The notes: a model not told the origin generated them from the sequence alone. Shown: positions 15,338-26,137, counted from the first letter of the stretch. The stretch: DNA of 64,000 bases from Geomesophilobacter sediminis (GCF_016458275.1 NZ_JAEMHM010000009.1:62001-126000), one strand, 5' to 3'. Translations and numbers: made by a program.

Positions 15338-17713
15338 ATGTCCAAGTCCATTAGCACCCCCAAGAAACCGGAACTGCTGTCTCCCGCAGGCTCCCTCGAA
15401 GCATTTTTCGCCGCCATGGAGAAAGGCGCCGACGCGGTCTACGCCGGCCTCAAGGACTTCTCCGCCCGCGCCAAGGCCAAGAACTTCTCCCTTTCCCAGA
15501 TGGAGCGGATGACCACCTACGCCCACAGTATGGGGCGCAAGATCTACGTCACCCTCAACACGCTGGTCAAGGAAGCGGAACTCCCCCAGCTCGTCGAGAC
15601 CCTCGCGGCCCTTGAGGTGATGCGGGTCGACGGCGTCATCCTGCAGGACCTCGCCGTGGCGCGGCTCGCCCGCCTGCATTTCCCGGGCATCCCGCTGCAC
15701 GCCTCAACCCAGATGACCATCCACAATTCGCTGGGGGTGAAGCAGCTCGAAGAGCTCGGCTTCGAGCGGGTGGTGCTTGCCCGCGAGCTGCACCTCAACG
15801 AGATCAAATCCATCATCGATACCTGCGACGCCGAGATCGAATGCTTCATCCACGGTGCGCTCTGCTTCTCCTTTTCCGGCCAGTGCTTCTTCTCCTCCTT
15901 CCTCGGGGGGCACAGCGGCAACCGCGGGCGCTGCGCCCAGCCCTGCCGGCGCCAATATAAATACAAGGGGAAGGAAGGGTACTACCTCTCCACCAACGAC
16001 TTCTCCAGCATCGAGATGATCCCGCACCTGGCGCAGGCCGGCGTTGCCTCGCTCAAGATCGAGGGGAGGATGAAATCAGCGGAGTACGTGGCGAGCGTGA
16101 TCGGCGCCTACCGCATGGTCCTGGACGCCCCGGAAGGGGGACACGACGCCGCCGTCGCCCAGGCGAAGGAACTCCTGAAACTCTCCTTCGGCCGGGTCCC
16201 CACCAAGGGATTCCTTGCCTCCCACACCCCGACCGACATCTCGACCCCTTCGATCAAAGGGGCCACCGGGCGCTACCTCGGCGACATCCGCGCCATCCGT
16301 GGCGGACGCATCTCCTTTGAGACGCGCGATCGGCTCCACGTCGGCGACCGGATCCGGGTCCAGCCCAAAACCGACATGGCCGGACGCGCCTTCACCATCA
16401 AGGAACTCTTCATCTTCGACAAGCCGGTGAAGAACGTGAAGGAAAACACCCTGGTGTCGACCCCTTCGCCGTTCCCGTTCAAGCTTGGCGATTCCGTCTT
16501 CAAGGTCTCCTCGGAGACCGCCTTCACCATGAGCGAAAACGCCTGTCTCAAGCGGCTGGACGCGGTGAAGGGCGACTGCATTCCGTGCGAGCTCGCCATC
16601 TCGCATGCCGGCGAGTCGATGCGGATCGCGGCCAGGGTTGCCGGGCAGGAATTCGTCAAGGAGTTCCCGCTTGGGCCGCTGGAGCCGGCGCGCAGCTCCG
16701 ACATGGAAAGCGTGCTGCGGGGCCAGTTCTCCAAATGCGGCGACACCTCGTTCAACCTCCGTTCGCTCTCCGCTCCCGATTTCCCGGCGCTCCTCATCCC
16801 GGGTCCGCTGCTCAAGGAGGTCCGCCGCGGCTTCTATGCCTGGCTCGCCGAGCAGGTGGTGGGTGCCCTCAAAAAGCAAAGCCGCCTCGGGCGCGAGCAG
16901 GCGCTCGCCTCGCTGGTCCCCTCCCGCCCCGCTCCGGCGCGCGGCAAGGAGGAGCTGCTGGTCCAGGTGGAGCAGGCCAAGGACTGGTTCGAGCTGCACC
17001 GCGACATGGTCGACTCGGTGGTGCTGCCGGTGTCCAAGGCAAACATGCACCAGGTCCGTGAACTCGCCCGGAAGGTGAAGGGGAAAGAGGACCATATCAT
17101 CTGGCAACTCCCCTTCATCATCTTCGAGGCGGACCTTCCCTTCTACCGGGAGGCGGTGACGCAGATCCTGGGGGCGGGCTTCAAGCGCTTCGAGCTCACC
17201 AACCTTTCCCAGTTCCAGCTTTTCAAAGGGACCGACGCCGAGCTTTCCACCGGCTACCGGCTCTTTTCCCTCAACTCGCAGGCGCTGTTGAGCTGGCAGG
17301 AGCTCGGCGCGGTGCGGTCGACCCTCTACATCGAAGACGACCGTGAGAACCTGGCCCGGGTGCTCGCCGCCGACGTGCGGATCAAGAAAAGCGTCGTGCT
17401 GTACGCGCCGATCCCGGTCATCACCTCGAAGATCGGCATCAAGGAGCTCAAAGGAGACGTGCCGATCACCTCCGACCGCGGCGAGGCGTACACGGTGAAG
17501 GTGAAGGACCACCTCACCGTGGTGAGCGCGAAGACGCCCTTTGCCCTCACCCAGTACCGGTCCGAGCTGCGGCAGGCCGGCTGCGGCTCCTTCACTTTGG
17601 ACCTTTCCCTGCTGCAGCAGCAGGAGGAACGGGATCAGGTTTTGGAAGCCTATCGGAAAGGGGTTGCCGTTCCCGGGGCATCCGAATTCAACTACTCCGC
17701 CGAGCTGGTCTAG
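15338..17713 (+). CDS. Peptidase U32 family protein (YhbU/RlhA-like, long form)
   Basis: A 791-residue protein. The N-terminal U32 core (about 1-330) has ELLSPAGSLEAFFAAMEKGADAVY in two adjoining blocks, TLNTLVKE, and the cysteine cluster ECFIHGALCFSFSGQCFFSS...GNRGRCAQPCR, the U32 signature that in RlhA-type members is linked to an Fe-S site and 23S rRNA hydroxylation. Residues about 380-790 are the long C-terminal extension of this subgroup. Start taken at ATG 15338, just ahead of the conserved PELLSPAG; no clear Shine-Dalgarno is seen. Followed by a strong terminator at 17751. Confidence 0.88.
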   Translation: MSKSISTPKKPELLSPAGSLEAFFAAMEKGADAVYAGLKDFSARAKAKNFSLSQMERMTTYAHSMGRKIYVTLNTLVKEAELPQLVETLAALEVMRVDGVILQDLAVARLARLHFPGIPLHASTQMTIHNSLGVKQLEELGFERVVLARELHLNEIKSIIDTCDAEIECFIHGALCFSFSGQCFFSSFLGGHSGNRGRCAQPCRRQYKYKGKEGYYLSTNDFSSIEMIPHLAQAGVASLKIEGRMKSAEYVASVIGAYRMVLDAPEGGHDAAVAQAKELLKLSFGRVPTKGFLASHTPTDISTPSIKGATGRYLGDIRAIRGGRISFETRDRLHVGDRIRVQPKTDMAGRAFTIKELFIFDKPVKNVKENTLVSTPSPFPFKLGDSVFKVSSETAFTMSENACLKRLDAVKGDCIPCELAISHAGESMRIAARVAGQEFVKEFPLGPLEPARSSDMESVLRGQFSKCGDTSFNLRSLSAPDFPALLIPGPLLKEVRRGFYAWLAEQVVGALKKQSRLGREQALASLVPSRPAPARGKEELLVQVEQAKDWFELHRDMVDSVVLPVSKANMHQVRELARKVKGKEDHIIWQLPFIIFEADLPFYREAVTQILGAGFKRFELTNLSQFQLFKGTDAELSTGYRLFSLNSQALLSWQELGAVRSTLYIEDDRENLARVLAADVRIKKSVVLYAPIPVITSKIGIKELKGDVPITSDRGEAYTVKVKDHLTVVSAKTPFALTQYRSELRQAGCGSFTLDLSLLQQQEERDQVLEAYRKGVAVPGASEFNYSAELV

Positions 17714-17750
17714 CATTGAAGAGACAATTGAGCACGGACAGTTGACAACG

Positions 17751-17784
17751 GAGGCGGATCAAACTTTGAATCCGCCTCTTGTTT
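17751..17784 (+). terminator. Terminator after U32 peptidase
   Basis: GAGGCGGAT and ATCCGCCTC form a perfect 9-bp stem around a 10-nt loop, followed by TTGTTTAT. Confidence 0.75.
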
Positions 17785-17913
17785 ATGACAAAACTCCGTG
17801 GTGTTGGAATATGATTGATTCAAGTAATGTCATTGACTCTGTCATCGTTCGCTGTTTTGTAACGTTATGTAAAGAAATCCGCTTACCACAGATCCTGTTC
17901 GAGAGGTAAAACC

Positions 17914-18804
17914 GTGAACGATTATCTCGTAAGAATTCTGGCGAAGTCCGGCAACGTACGAGGCCTTGCCTGCACCACTACCAATCTCGTGGAAGAGATC
18001 TGCCAGCGCCATGGCACGCTCCCCACGGCTTCGGCCGCGCTGGGGCGGGCCTTGACCGCGGGAACCCTTTTGGGTGCCATGCTGAAGACCGGACAGCGCG
18101 TCGCGCTCCGCTTCGAGGGGAGCGGGCCGCTGAAGAAGATCGTGGTCGAAGCCGACAGCAACGGCGCCGTCCGCGGCTACGTGGGGGATTCGCAGGTGCA
18201 GATGTTTCGCCCGGACGGGCGGCTCGACATCCCTTCAGCACTGGGGCGCGCCGGTTTCCTGACCGTGGCCAAGGATCTGGGAATGAACGAGCCGTATCGC
18301 GGGATGGTCCAGCTCTACACCGCCGAGATCGGCGAGGACGTGGCGCTGTACCTGGTGGAATCGGAACAGATTCCCTCCGCGGTCGGCCTGGCCGAGTACG
18401 TCAACGAAAAGGGTGAAATCGCCGCCTCGGGAGGTTTCCTGATCCAGGCGGTGCCGCCGGTCGATCCGGATGTCGTCGAAAAGCTCATGGAACGGATCCA
18501 GCAGCTTCCTCCGCTGAGCGAATTGCTGCGCAAGGGAACCACGCCGGAGCAGATCCTGGAGCTTCTTTTCGCCGAGATTCCCTACGACACCCTCGAAAAG
18601 CACGCCCTCGCCTTTGCCTGCAGTTGCAGCAGGGAACGGATCGAACGCGTCCTGCTCTCCCTGGGGAAAAAGGAACTGATTTCCATGCGCAAGGAGCAGC
18701 ACGGTGCCGAGGTCACCTGCGAGTTCTGCGGCGAGCACTACCTGTTCAACGAAGGCGATATGGAACGGCTGATCAACGAGGGTTCTGCCGAGGAGAAAGA
18801 GTAA
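17914..18804 (+). CDS. hslO: Hsp33 redox-regulated holdase chaperone
   Basis: Cytoplasmic chaperone that unfolds and activates when its zinc centre is oxidised. The 296-residue length is typical. The four zinc cysteines are present as C236-x-C238 and C269-x-x-C272 ([14 protein letters not shown]...[12 protein letters not shown]). The N-terminal core has [20 protein letters not shown] and [11 protein letters not shown]. The GTG start at 17914 has GAGAGG upstream. It stands alone after a terminator; expression probably from the AT-richer 17784-17880 gap. Confidence 0.97.
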   Translation: MNDYLVRILAKSGNVRGLACTTTNLVEEICQRHGTLPTASAALGRALTAGTLLGAMLKTGQRVALRFEGSGPLKKIVVEADSNGAVRGYVGDSQVQMFRPDGRLDIPSALGRAGFLTVAKDLGMNEPYRGMVQLYTAEIGEDVALYLVESEQIPSAVGLAEYVNEKGEIAASGGFLIQAVPPVDPDVVEKLMERIQQLPPLSELLRKGTTPEQILELLFAEIPYDTLEKHALAFACSCSRERIERVLLSLGKKELISMRKEQHGAEVTCEFCGEHYLFNEGDMERLINEGSAEEKE

Positions 18805-18861
18805 GAGCAGGCTTTTTACGGCGTGAGCAGAGTGCACCGTGGTGCAGGAGCAGGCGCCGTA

Positions 18862-18890
18862 CTGTGGGAGCGCCATTCCTGGCGCGATCC
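18862..18890. repeat. REP-like unit (family 1) in hslO-cyclase gap
   Basis: TGTGGGAGCGCCATTCCTGG followed by CGCGATCCG. A short inverted remnant (GGCACTCCCACAG) lies 40 bp further on at 18930-18942. No gene is seen in 18805-19072. Confidence 0.85.
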
Positions 18891-19072
18891 GCCGAAGGCG
18901 GCAACCTACTCGGGTCATTCACTCCGAGAAAACTAGGGCACTCCCACAGTTCATTACCTCCGGCTTCTTATTGCGGCTCCAACCAGTTAATGTCGCCCCC
19001 AAAGCGTTACCGTTGAAGGTTCTTCCTGCGCTATAATCGTGCGATCTCACCACCCCCCAGCGAGAGGTTCTC

Positions 19073-19702
19073 ATGACCATCCATGACATTACCGTGGCAA
19101 TTTCCTCCGAACTCCCCTACTACCCCGGCGACGTTGCCGTCAGCCTTTCCCCCTGGAACTCCATCGCCAACGGCGACGAAGCCAACCTTACCCGCCTCAC
19201 CCTCTGCAGCCACAGCGGCACCCATGTCGATGCCCCACGGCACTTCAACGACCAGGGGATAACGGTTGACCTCCTGCCGCCGGAGATATTCCTCGGACCG
19301 GCCGTCGTCGTGGAAATCAGCGGGGTCGCAGCCATCGGAGCGCAGGAACTGCGACAGTTCCCGCTACAGGGTGCCCAGAGGGTTCTATTGAAAACGGGAA
19401 ATAGCGATCTGTGGAAGAGCGGCTCTTTTTCGACCGACTATGCCGCGCTATCGGTGGACGGAGCCAGGTACCTGGTCGAATTGGGGATCAAGCTGGTAGG
19501 AATCGACTATCTGTCGGTGGAACCGTTCCACGGGAATGGAGATGTGCACCGGGCCCTGCTTGATAACGGGGTAATCATTCTGGAAGGATTGAATCTCTCG
19601 GAGGTGCCCCAAGGAGAGTACGAGCTGATCTGCCTGCCGCTGAAGATCAAGGGGTGCGATGGCGCGCCGGCACGGGCGCTGCTGCGGACGCTCAGCAAGT
19701 AA
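19073..19702 (+). CDS. Cyclase family protein (kynurenine-formamidase-like metal hydrolase)
   Basis: A 209-residue cytoplasmic enzyme of the PF04199 cyclase family. The metal-binding signature HSGTHVDAPRHF is intact near residue 45-56, and GIDYLSVEPFHGNGDVHRALL, which carries the later His ligand, lies near 145-165. Family members hydrolyse N-formylkynurenine or related amides and lactones; no other tryptophan-degradation gene is nearby, so the substrate is open. The ATG has GAGAGG eight bases upstream. Confidence 0.88.
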   Translation: MTIHDITVAISSELPYYPGDVAVSLSPWNSIANGDEANLTRLTLCSHSGTHVDAPRHFNDQGITVDLLPPEIFLGPAVVVEISGVAAIGAQELRQFPLQGAQRVLLKTGNSDLWKSGSFSTDYAALSVDGARYLVELGIKLVGIDYLSVEPFHGNGDVHRALLDNGVIILEGLNLSEVPQGEYELICLPLKIKGCDGAPARALLRTLSK

Positions 19703-19710
19703 CAGCTCCT

Positions 19711-19857
19711 CGTTCTCGTTCCCAAGCTCCAGCGTTTCTTGTTCCCAAGCTCCAGCTCGGGAACGCCCATCCGATCTCGAAGCTCCAGCTTCGCATGCTC
19801 AGATACAAGCTGAAGCTTGGCATATCATTGCGTTCCCAAGGTGGACCTTGGGAACGA
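19711..19857. repeat. CGTTCCCAAGCTCCAGC repeat cluster (family 4)
   Basis: Several direct and inverted copies of GTTCCCAAGCTCCAGC and AGCTGAAGCTTGG/CCTTGGGAACG are packed into about 150 bp between the cyclase and the converging cysteine-rich gene. The outer arms (CGTTCCCAAG... and ...CTTGGGAACG) are complementary. Confidence 0.85.
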
Positions 19858-19878
19858 GTCCTACGTCCCTCCAAAACA

Positions 19879-19916
19879 AAAGGAGCGTTTCGACGAGTCG
19901 AAACGCTCCTTTCTTT
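19879..19916. terminator. Bidirectional terminator between convergent genes
   Basis: AAAGGAGCGTTTCGA and TCGAAACGCTCCTTT form a perfect 15-bp stem with a CGAG loop, with T-rich sequence after it on the plus strand and TTTTGTTTT after it on the minus strand. It can serve both the cyclase gene and the minus-strand cysteine-rich gene. Confidence 0.85.
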
Positions 19917-19938
19917 TCTTCAGCGTCAAAGCCAGATA

Positions 19939-20514
19939 CTAGTGCACGTGCTCCGGCTTCTCTGCGGCGGGCTTGCCGGCCTTGTCACAGCAGGGTTGCG
20001 GCGCCGCCTTTTTCATCTTCGGGCAGTTGTCGCAATCCATCCCGGCGCCCTTGCCGTCCTTCCCCATCGTGTCGCAGTTGCCGTCCGGGCAGGGTTTGCC
20101 GGCTCCCTTTTTCATCTTCATGCATTTCGGGCACGTGGAGCAGTCACACGGCTTGCCGTCTTTCATCTTCGGACAATCCGCACACCCCGGGCAGTCGCAC
20201 TTGCCGTTTTTCATGTGGACGCAGCCAGCGCACTCCTTGCAGCCTGCGCCATGCTTCATCTTCGCGCATTTGTCGCACTCCTTCGGGCACGGCTTGCCGT
20301 CTTTCATCTTCGGACAGTCCGCGCACTCCTTGGGACAAGGCTTGCCGGCCTCTTTCATCTTGGCGCACTTGTCACAGCCCGGCTGGGCCGCAACCTGCCC
20401 CTGTTTCATGCATTTGTCGCAGGGCATCTCCGACTGCTGATTGGCCCACACCGCAACCGAACCGACTACGGCAAACACGACTACGAGCAGTACGCCCAAA
20501 AGCTTCTTTTTCAT
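19939..20514 (-). CDS. Exported cysteine/lysine-rich repeat protein
   Basis: A 191-residue protein with a clear signal peptide (KKKLLGVLLVVVFAVVGSVA, cleavage after VWA). The mature chain has 27 cysteines in about eight to nine degenerate repeats of the form C-x-x-C-(P/A)-K-M-K-x-G-K-P-C, rich also in Lys, Gly and Asp, ending in a His-containing tail (PEHVH). There is no CxxCH heme motif. It looks like an extracytoplasmic metal-binding or disulfide-rich protein, metallothionein-like in composition but repeat-built; I do not recognise a named family. Good AGGAGG upstream. It has its own terminator and no operon partner. Confidence 0.82.
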   Translation of the reverse strand: MKKKLLGVLLVVVFAVVGSVAVWANQQSEMPCDKCMKQGQVAAQPGCDKCAKMKEAGKPCPKECADCPKMKDGKPCPKECDKCAKMKHGAGCKECAGCVHMKNGKCDCPGCADCPKMKDGKPCDCSTCPKCMKMKKGAGKPCPDGNCDTMGKDGKGAGMDCDNCPKMKKAAPQPCCDKAGKPAAEKPEHVH

Positions 20515-20556
20515 GTAACCCTCCTGTTAAGAAGTCCCATGAGGTGGGATCAGGTG

Positions 20557-21435
20557 TTATTGAAGGAGATCTGCCGGTGCGGCTGCGGCAAAGGATGGAT
20601 CGGGCGGGGCAACCGCCTCGATGAACTTTCCGTTGGGGGTCGTAAAACTCATGCTGCGGCAGTGCAGCATCATCCGGGCGGCCGGAACCCCGCCGTACGG
20701 CTCGTCGCCGACGATGGGAAAACCGGAATGGGTCAGATGGACCCGGATCTGGTGGGTGCGGCCGGTCAGCGGCCGTGCCTCGATGGCGGTCACCCCGTTG
20801 CCTTCTCCAAATACGCGGAAGAGCGTCCGGGCGGAGCGTCCCGGCAGCGCCACGCCGTAACGGAACTTGCTCAGCTTGGCGATCGGCGCGTCCACCTCCC
20901 ACTGCTCCTGGTCCGGAGAGCCGGAAATCAGCGCCCAGTAGGTCTTGCTCACCTTCCCCTCCTTGAGGAGGTTCGAGATCAGCGTCGCCGCCTTTTTGTG
21001 CTTGGGCCAGAACATGACGCCGCTGGTGCCGCGGTCCAGCCGGTGCACGACCCGCGCCGGCTCGGTGAGGCCAATGCTGCGCAGGTAGCAGTCGACGGCG
21101 TACTCGACGGTTCCCTTCAACTGGTACGGGGTCCGCTGGCTGTTGAAACCGGAGGCCTTGAGCACCGCCAAAAAATCGCGATCCTCGTAAAGGAGATCCC
21201 CCTTGGCGTAGACCAGCTCGATGCAGCGCTCCGGCTCCATGATCCCGAGCGCGATCTCGTCCCCTTCCTTGAGGGCCCGCGAGGCGACCCGCACCAGGGA
21301 TTGATTAATGTTGCAGCCGCCCCAGTCGATGACGCGGCGGATCTCCCCCTTGGAGAGCTGGGGGAAGATCGCCTTCGCCCCGTCGTCCAGGCGCATCCCC
21401 GCCTGCTCAGCTGCCACCCGAGCGGTCAATATCAT
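20557..21435 (-). CDS. RluA-family pseudouridine synthase
   Basis: Isomerises uridines in rRNA or tRNA. The 292-residue protein has an S4-like N-terminal domain (LSKGEIRRVIDWGGCNIN, about 20-65) and the RluA catalytic block HRLDRGTSGVM with D134 as the nucleophile, then EARPLTGRTHQIRVHL. The subgroup (RluC/RluD/YlyB) cannot be settled by eye. The ATG overlaps the TGA of the Nudix gene (ATGA), so the two form an operon. Confidence 0.93.
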   Translation of the reverse strand: MILTARVAAEQAGMRLDDGAKAIFPQLSKGEIRRVIDWGGCNINQSLVRVASRALKEGDEIALGIMEPERCIELVYAKGDLLYEDRDFLAVLKASGFNSQRTPYQLKGTVEYAVDCYLRSIGLTEPARVVHRLDRGTSGVMFWPKHKKAATLISNLLKEGKVSKTYWALISGSPDQEQWEVDAPIAKLSKFRYGVALPGRSARTLFRVFGEGNGVTAIEARPLTGRTHQIRVHLTHSGFPIVGDEPYGGVPAARMMLHCRSMSFTTPNGKFIEAVAPPDPSFAAAAPADLLQ

Positions 21436-21953
21436 GAAAGGTGCCTCTGTGCCCGCAGCAGGGCGGTTATGGTCTTGCCGTCGGTGATTCTTCCGTCAAT
21501 GGCCATGCCGAGAGCCTCGGCATAGGGGAGTCTCACGCAGGCGATGTCCTCGTAATCCTCAGGGTCCGCTTCCCCCTGGGTGAGCCCCTTCGCGAGGAAG
21601 AGATGAATCACCTCGTCGAACACCCCCGGGGAGGAATGCAGGATCCCTAAGGGGACCAGAGCGCCGGCGGTGAGGCCGGTCTCCTCGACCAGCTCCCGTG
21701 CCGCGGCAAGTTTCGGGTCTTCTGCGGGGGCCAGCCGTCCCGCGGGGAGCTCCAGCAGGAAATCGTCCGCAGCCGGTCTGAGCTGGCGGATCAAGGTGAC
21801 CGAACCATCCTCATGAACGGGGAGAACCGCCGCGCCGCCGGGATGCCGGACTATCTGATAGGTGTACCAGCCCTGGTTGCCGATCATGACGTCCATCTGC
21901 TCGACGTCGACCACCAGGCCGTGAAAGATCATCTGTCTGTTTTTCGTTTCCAT
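21432..21953 (-). CDS. Nudix hydrolase, probably ADP-ribose pyrophosphatase type
   Basis: A 173-residue enzyme with a complete Nudix box, G72-x5-E78-x7-R86-E87-x2-E90-E91-x-G93 (AARELVEETGLTAG). The upstream ELPAGRLAP and downstream SSPGVFDEVIHLFLA blocks fit the ADP-ribose pyrophosphatase (NudF-like) subgroup. The ATG has GAGG a few bases upstream. First gene of the two-gene operon with the RluA synthase. Confidence 0.92.
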   Translation of the reverse strand: METKNRQMIFHGLVVDVEQMDVMIGNQGWYTYQIVRHPGGAAVLPVHEDGSVTLIRQLRPAADDFLLELPAGRLAPAEDPKLAAARELVEETGLTAGALVPLGILHSSPGVFDEVIHLFLAKGLTQGEADPEDYEDIACVRLPYAEALGMAIDGRITDGKTITALLRAQRHLS

Positions 21954-22167
21954 GGGAACCTCAAAGGTTCATTAGTAACATTTTCGTAAGGGAATGTGAA
22001 GGGAGAATGAACCCTTGCCGCACCGTTCTCCCATCTGCCATAATACCCGTTGTCGGCAGGCAACTGGCTGCCCGACGCAGAGACGAATAAAAACTGGCAT
22101 GTGGACGAGCAATCTGGTAGGCTCTCCCGGATTTGCTCCAAAATAATCGGTTAAAAGGCGGTGCAAA

Positions 22168-22620
22168 ATGGCACAGGCAAAACAAGGGGACCGGGTAAAG
22201 GTCCATTACACAGGCAGGCTCGACGACGGCACCGTCTTCGACTCCTCGGAATGCGCTGACGATCAGTGCGGGTGCGGCCACGGCCCGCTCCAGTTCACCA
22301 TCGGGCAGGGAGAAGTCATTCCCGGCTTCGAGAACGGCGTGGTCGGTCTTTCGGTTGGTGAGTCCAAGACGATCCATATCCCGGTTGAAGACGCGTACGG
22401 GGAGCGGATCGATGAAATGGTTGCCGTCGTTCCGCGCGGCGATCTCCCCGCCGAGCTCTCTCCGGAAGTCGGGCAGCAGCTCGAAGTGACCCAGGAAGAC
22501 GGCCAGGTATTCCAGGTGCTGATCACCGAGGTCACCGACGAGTCGATCACCATCGATGCCAACCACCCGCTTGCCGGGCAGGCGCTCAACTTCGACATCA
22601 AACTGGAGGAGATCCTCTAA
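22168..22620 (+). CDS. FKBP-type peptidyl-prolyl isomerase, SlyD-like, with Cys-rich insertion
   Basis: A 150-residue cytoplasmic prolyl isomerase/chaperone. The FKBP core (GDRVKVHYTGRLDDGTVFDSS, IGQGEVIPGFENGVVGLSVGE in two adjoining blocks) flanks an insert-in-flap domain (about 70-125), as in SlyD. After FDSS there is an unusual ECADDQCGCGHG segment with three Cys and a His, which may bind metal. In classical SlyD the metal-binding region is at the C-terminus, which is absent here. GGCGGTGCAAA precedes the ATG. Followed by a strong terminator. Confidence 0.93.
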   Translation: MAQAKQGDRVKVHYTGRLDDGTVFDSSECADDQCGCGHGPLQFTIGQGEVIPGFENGVVGLSVGESKTIHIPVEDAYGERIDEMVAVVPRGDLPAELSPEVGQQLEVTQEDGQVFQVLITEVTDESITIDANHPLAGQALNFDIKLEEIL

Positions 22621-22641
22621 GGATTTCCCTCCCAGCTACAG

Positions 22642-22678
22642 AAAAGGCCCTTGGCAGCAACGCCAAGGGCCTTTTTTT
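22642..22678. terminator. Terminator after FKBP gene (bidirectional)
   Basis: AAAAGGCCCTTGGC and GCCAAGGGCCTTTT form a 14-bp stem with a six-base loop, followed by further T. The A-run on the other side lets it also act for the convergent glutamate dehydrogenase gene. Confidence 0.88.
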
Positions 22679-22721
22679 GTCCGGGATCCCCCCCACACCG
22701 GCCCGCTTAAGCACGGGGTTG

Positions 22722-22766
22722 AAGTCCCCCTTTGGCGAAGGGGGGGGATTTGCCCTTAAGGTTTTA
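22722..22766. repeat. Family-2 repeat before gdhA end
   Basis: GTCCCCCTTTGGCGAAGGGG followed by GGGATTTGCCC, the same two-part motif as at 5685 and 13304. Confidence 0.8.
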
Positions 22767-22771
22767 CCGGA

Positions 22772-24532
<1,761 letters not shown>

Positions 24533-24575
24533 AAAAAAACCCCTTACCCGCGGTCGGGTAAAGGGCTTTTTTCTT
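24533..24575 (-). terminator. Terminator of the ferritin-like gene
   Basis: On the minus strand CCCTTTACCC and GGGTAAGGGG pair around a six-base loop and are followed by TTTTTTT. Stop codon of the ferritin-like gene is about 50 nt upstream. Confidence 0.85.
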
Positions 24576-24625
24576 TTGATCTGCAAAGGCCGGCTGCCAT
24601 AGCCGGGGTGGCGCCGTTGGGCGAC

Positions 24626-25102
24626 CTAGTTTTCCGCCATGAAGTGGGCCTCGTAGAGGTCTTCGAGGGCCTGGAGGTGCCGGGTCTCGTCAGCGAGCAT
24701 CTTCTGGAACAGCGCCCCCATCGGTGCACCCTCGCATCCATTGGACATCTTCTGGTAGAACTCGATGGCGCCCTTTTCCAGGTGGATCGCGTAAGCCAGT
24801 GCTTCGCGGGCATCAGAATCCGGACGGAGTTCCTTTTTCGCCAGCACGTAGTCGAGATTCATGGTCGGAACCGGCTTTTGCAGCTCACCGCCACCTTTCA
24901 TCTCGCCCTCAACCAGGGTCTTTTCCAGTTGATGCTTGTGCTCGAGTTCATCCAGCGCGGCTTCCTTGAATATCTGGCGCGCCGCCTTGTCTTTTACGGT
25001 GCGGAGAGCGGTAAGATAGTTCCTGAACCCCTCTTCCTCCATCTTGGTGGCCATCTCTATCGCGGCTTCAAACGTGTAACAAACATCACCTTGCTCAGCC
25101 AT
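24626..25102 (-). CDS. Ferritin-like (rubrerythrin-fold) diiron protein without rubredoxin domain
   Basis: A 158-residue four-helix-bundle protein. Two E-x-x-H-type metal half-sites are visible: EEEGFRNY with LDELEHKHQ in the first half, and HLEKGAIEFY with ADETRHLQALEDLYEAH in the second. The C-terminal rubredoxin CxxC pairs of classical rubrerythrin are missing. Such proteins act in peroxide or iron handling in anaerobes. AGGAGAA precedes the ATG. Monocistronic with its own terminator. Confidence 0.9.
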   Translation of the reverse strand: MAEQGDVCYTFEAAIEMATKMEEEGFRNYLTALRTVKDKAARQIFKEAALDELEHKHQLEKTLVEGEMKGGGELQKPVPTMNLDYVLAKKELRPDSDAREALAYAIHLEKGAIEFYQKMSNGCEGAPMGALFQKMLADETRHLQALEDLYEAHFMAEN

Positions 25103-25250
25103 GGTAGTTCTCCTCTGCCGTTTAGATTACGAGGTTTTTAACACAAGAAGCGTTTAAGCACAAGCTTATGTATACAGAATCGCTGCCGGATGGCATTTTT
25201 TATGAGGACTGTTACACTACTCCAGCTCATTAACAGCAAGGAGGTTCACT

Positions 25251-26135
25251 ATGAAGGTTTTTCTTACCGGCGGTACTGGATTTGTCGGGCGCCATGTCCG
25301 TAAAGCCTTGTTGTCCCGCGGACATACCATCAAGCTCCTGGTTCACCGGAAAAGCGGCGCCCTGGAACCGGGCGAGGAAGAGGTCTCCGGGGACGTCGGC
25401 GATGCCTTCACCTTCTCCGATGCCGTCCGCGGCTGCGACGCGACCATCAACCTGGTCGGGATCATCAGGGAATTCCCGGGACGCGGGATGACCTTCAACC
25501 GGCTCCATGTCGAGGCGACCAAGAACGTCATCCTCGCCGCCAAGGGGGCGGGGGTCACCCGCCACCTGCAGATGTCGGCGCTGGGAACGAGCAAGGAAAC
25601 GGGGGGCGGCTATTTCCGCACCAAGTGGCAGGCGGAGGAGGAAGTGCGCCAGTCCGGTCTGGGATACACCATCTTCCGCCCCTCCATCATCTTCGGGCCC
25701 GAAGACGACTTCGTGAACCAGCTCGCCGGCATCATCCGGACCGCCCCGGTGATGCCGATCATCGGTGACGGGGAGTATCCGATGCAGCCGATTTCCGGCG
25801 ACGACGTGGCGCGCTGCTTCGCCGAGGCGCTGGAGAAGCCGGAGACCGTAGGGCAGACCTACGAGCTTTGCGGCCCGGACCGGATGAGCTACAACGAGCT
25901 CGTCGACACCATCGGGCGGGCCATGGGGAAAACCGTGCTGAAGGTGAAGAGTCCGCTCTTCCTTATGAAGCTGGTGGTGCCGCTCCTGGAGCGGGTCCCC
26001 TTTTTCCCGATCACCTCCGACCAGCTCGGGATGCTGATAAAAGGGAGCGTCTGCGACTGCAGCTGGCAAAAGACCTTCACCTTCGAGCCCCAGCACTTCG
26101 CCGAGGGAATCGGGAAATATCTCAAGAGGACTTAA
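25251..26135 (+). CDS. NAD(P)-binding complex I NDUFA9-like protein (atypical SDR)
   Basis: A 294-residue atypical short-chain dehydrogenase. It has the N-terminal dinucleotide motif VFLTGGTGFVGRHV, then INLVGIIREFPGRGMTFNRLH and FRPSIIFGPEDDFVNQLA, which are typical of the NDUFA9/YbjT-like subgroup. The canonical YxxxK is reduced to YFRTKWQAEE, where Y and K remain. Bacterial roles are unclear; quinone biosynthesis or complex I assembly have been proposed. AAGGAGG lies seven bases before the ATG. A small hairpin (26138-26157) follows the stop. Confidence 0.87.
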   Translation: MKVFLTGGTGFVGRHVRKALLSRGHTIKLLVHRKSGALEPGEEEVSGDVGDAFTFSDAVRGCDATINLVGIIREFPGRGMTFNRLHVEATKNVILAAKGAGVTRHLQMSALGTSKETGGGYFRTKWQAEEEVRQSGLGYTIFRPSIIFGPEDDFVNQLAGIIRTAPVMPIIGDGEYPMQPISGDDVARCFAEALEKPETVGQTYELCGPDRMSYNELVDTIGRAMGKTVLKVKSPLFLMKLVVPLLERVPFFPITSDQLGMLIKGSVCDCSWQKTFTFEPQHFAEGIGKYLKRT

Positions 26136-26137
26136 AA

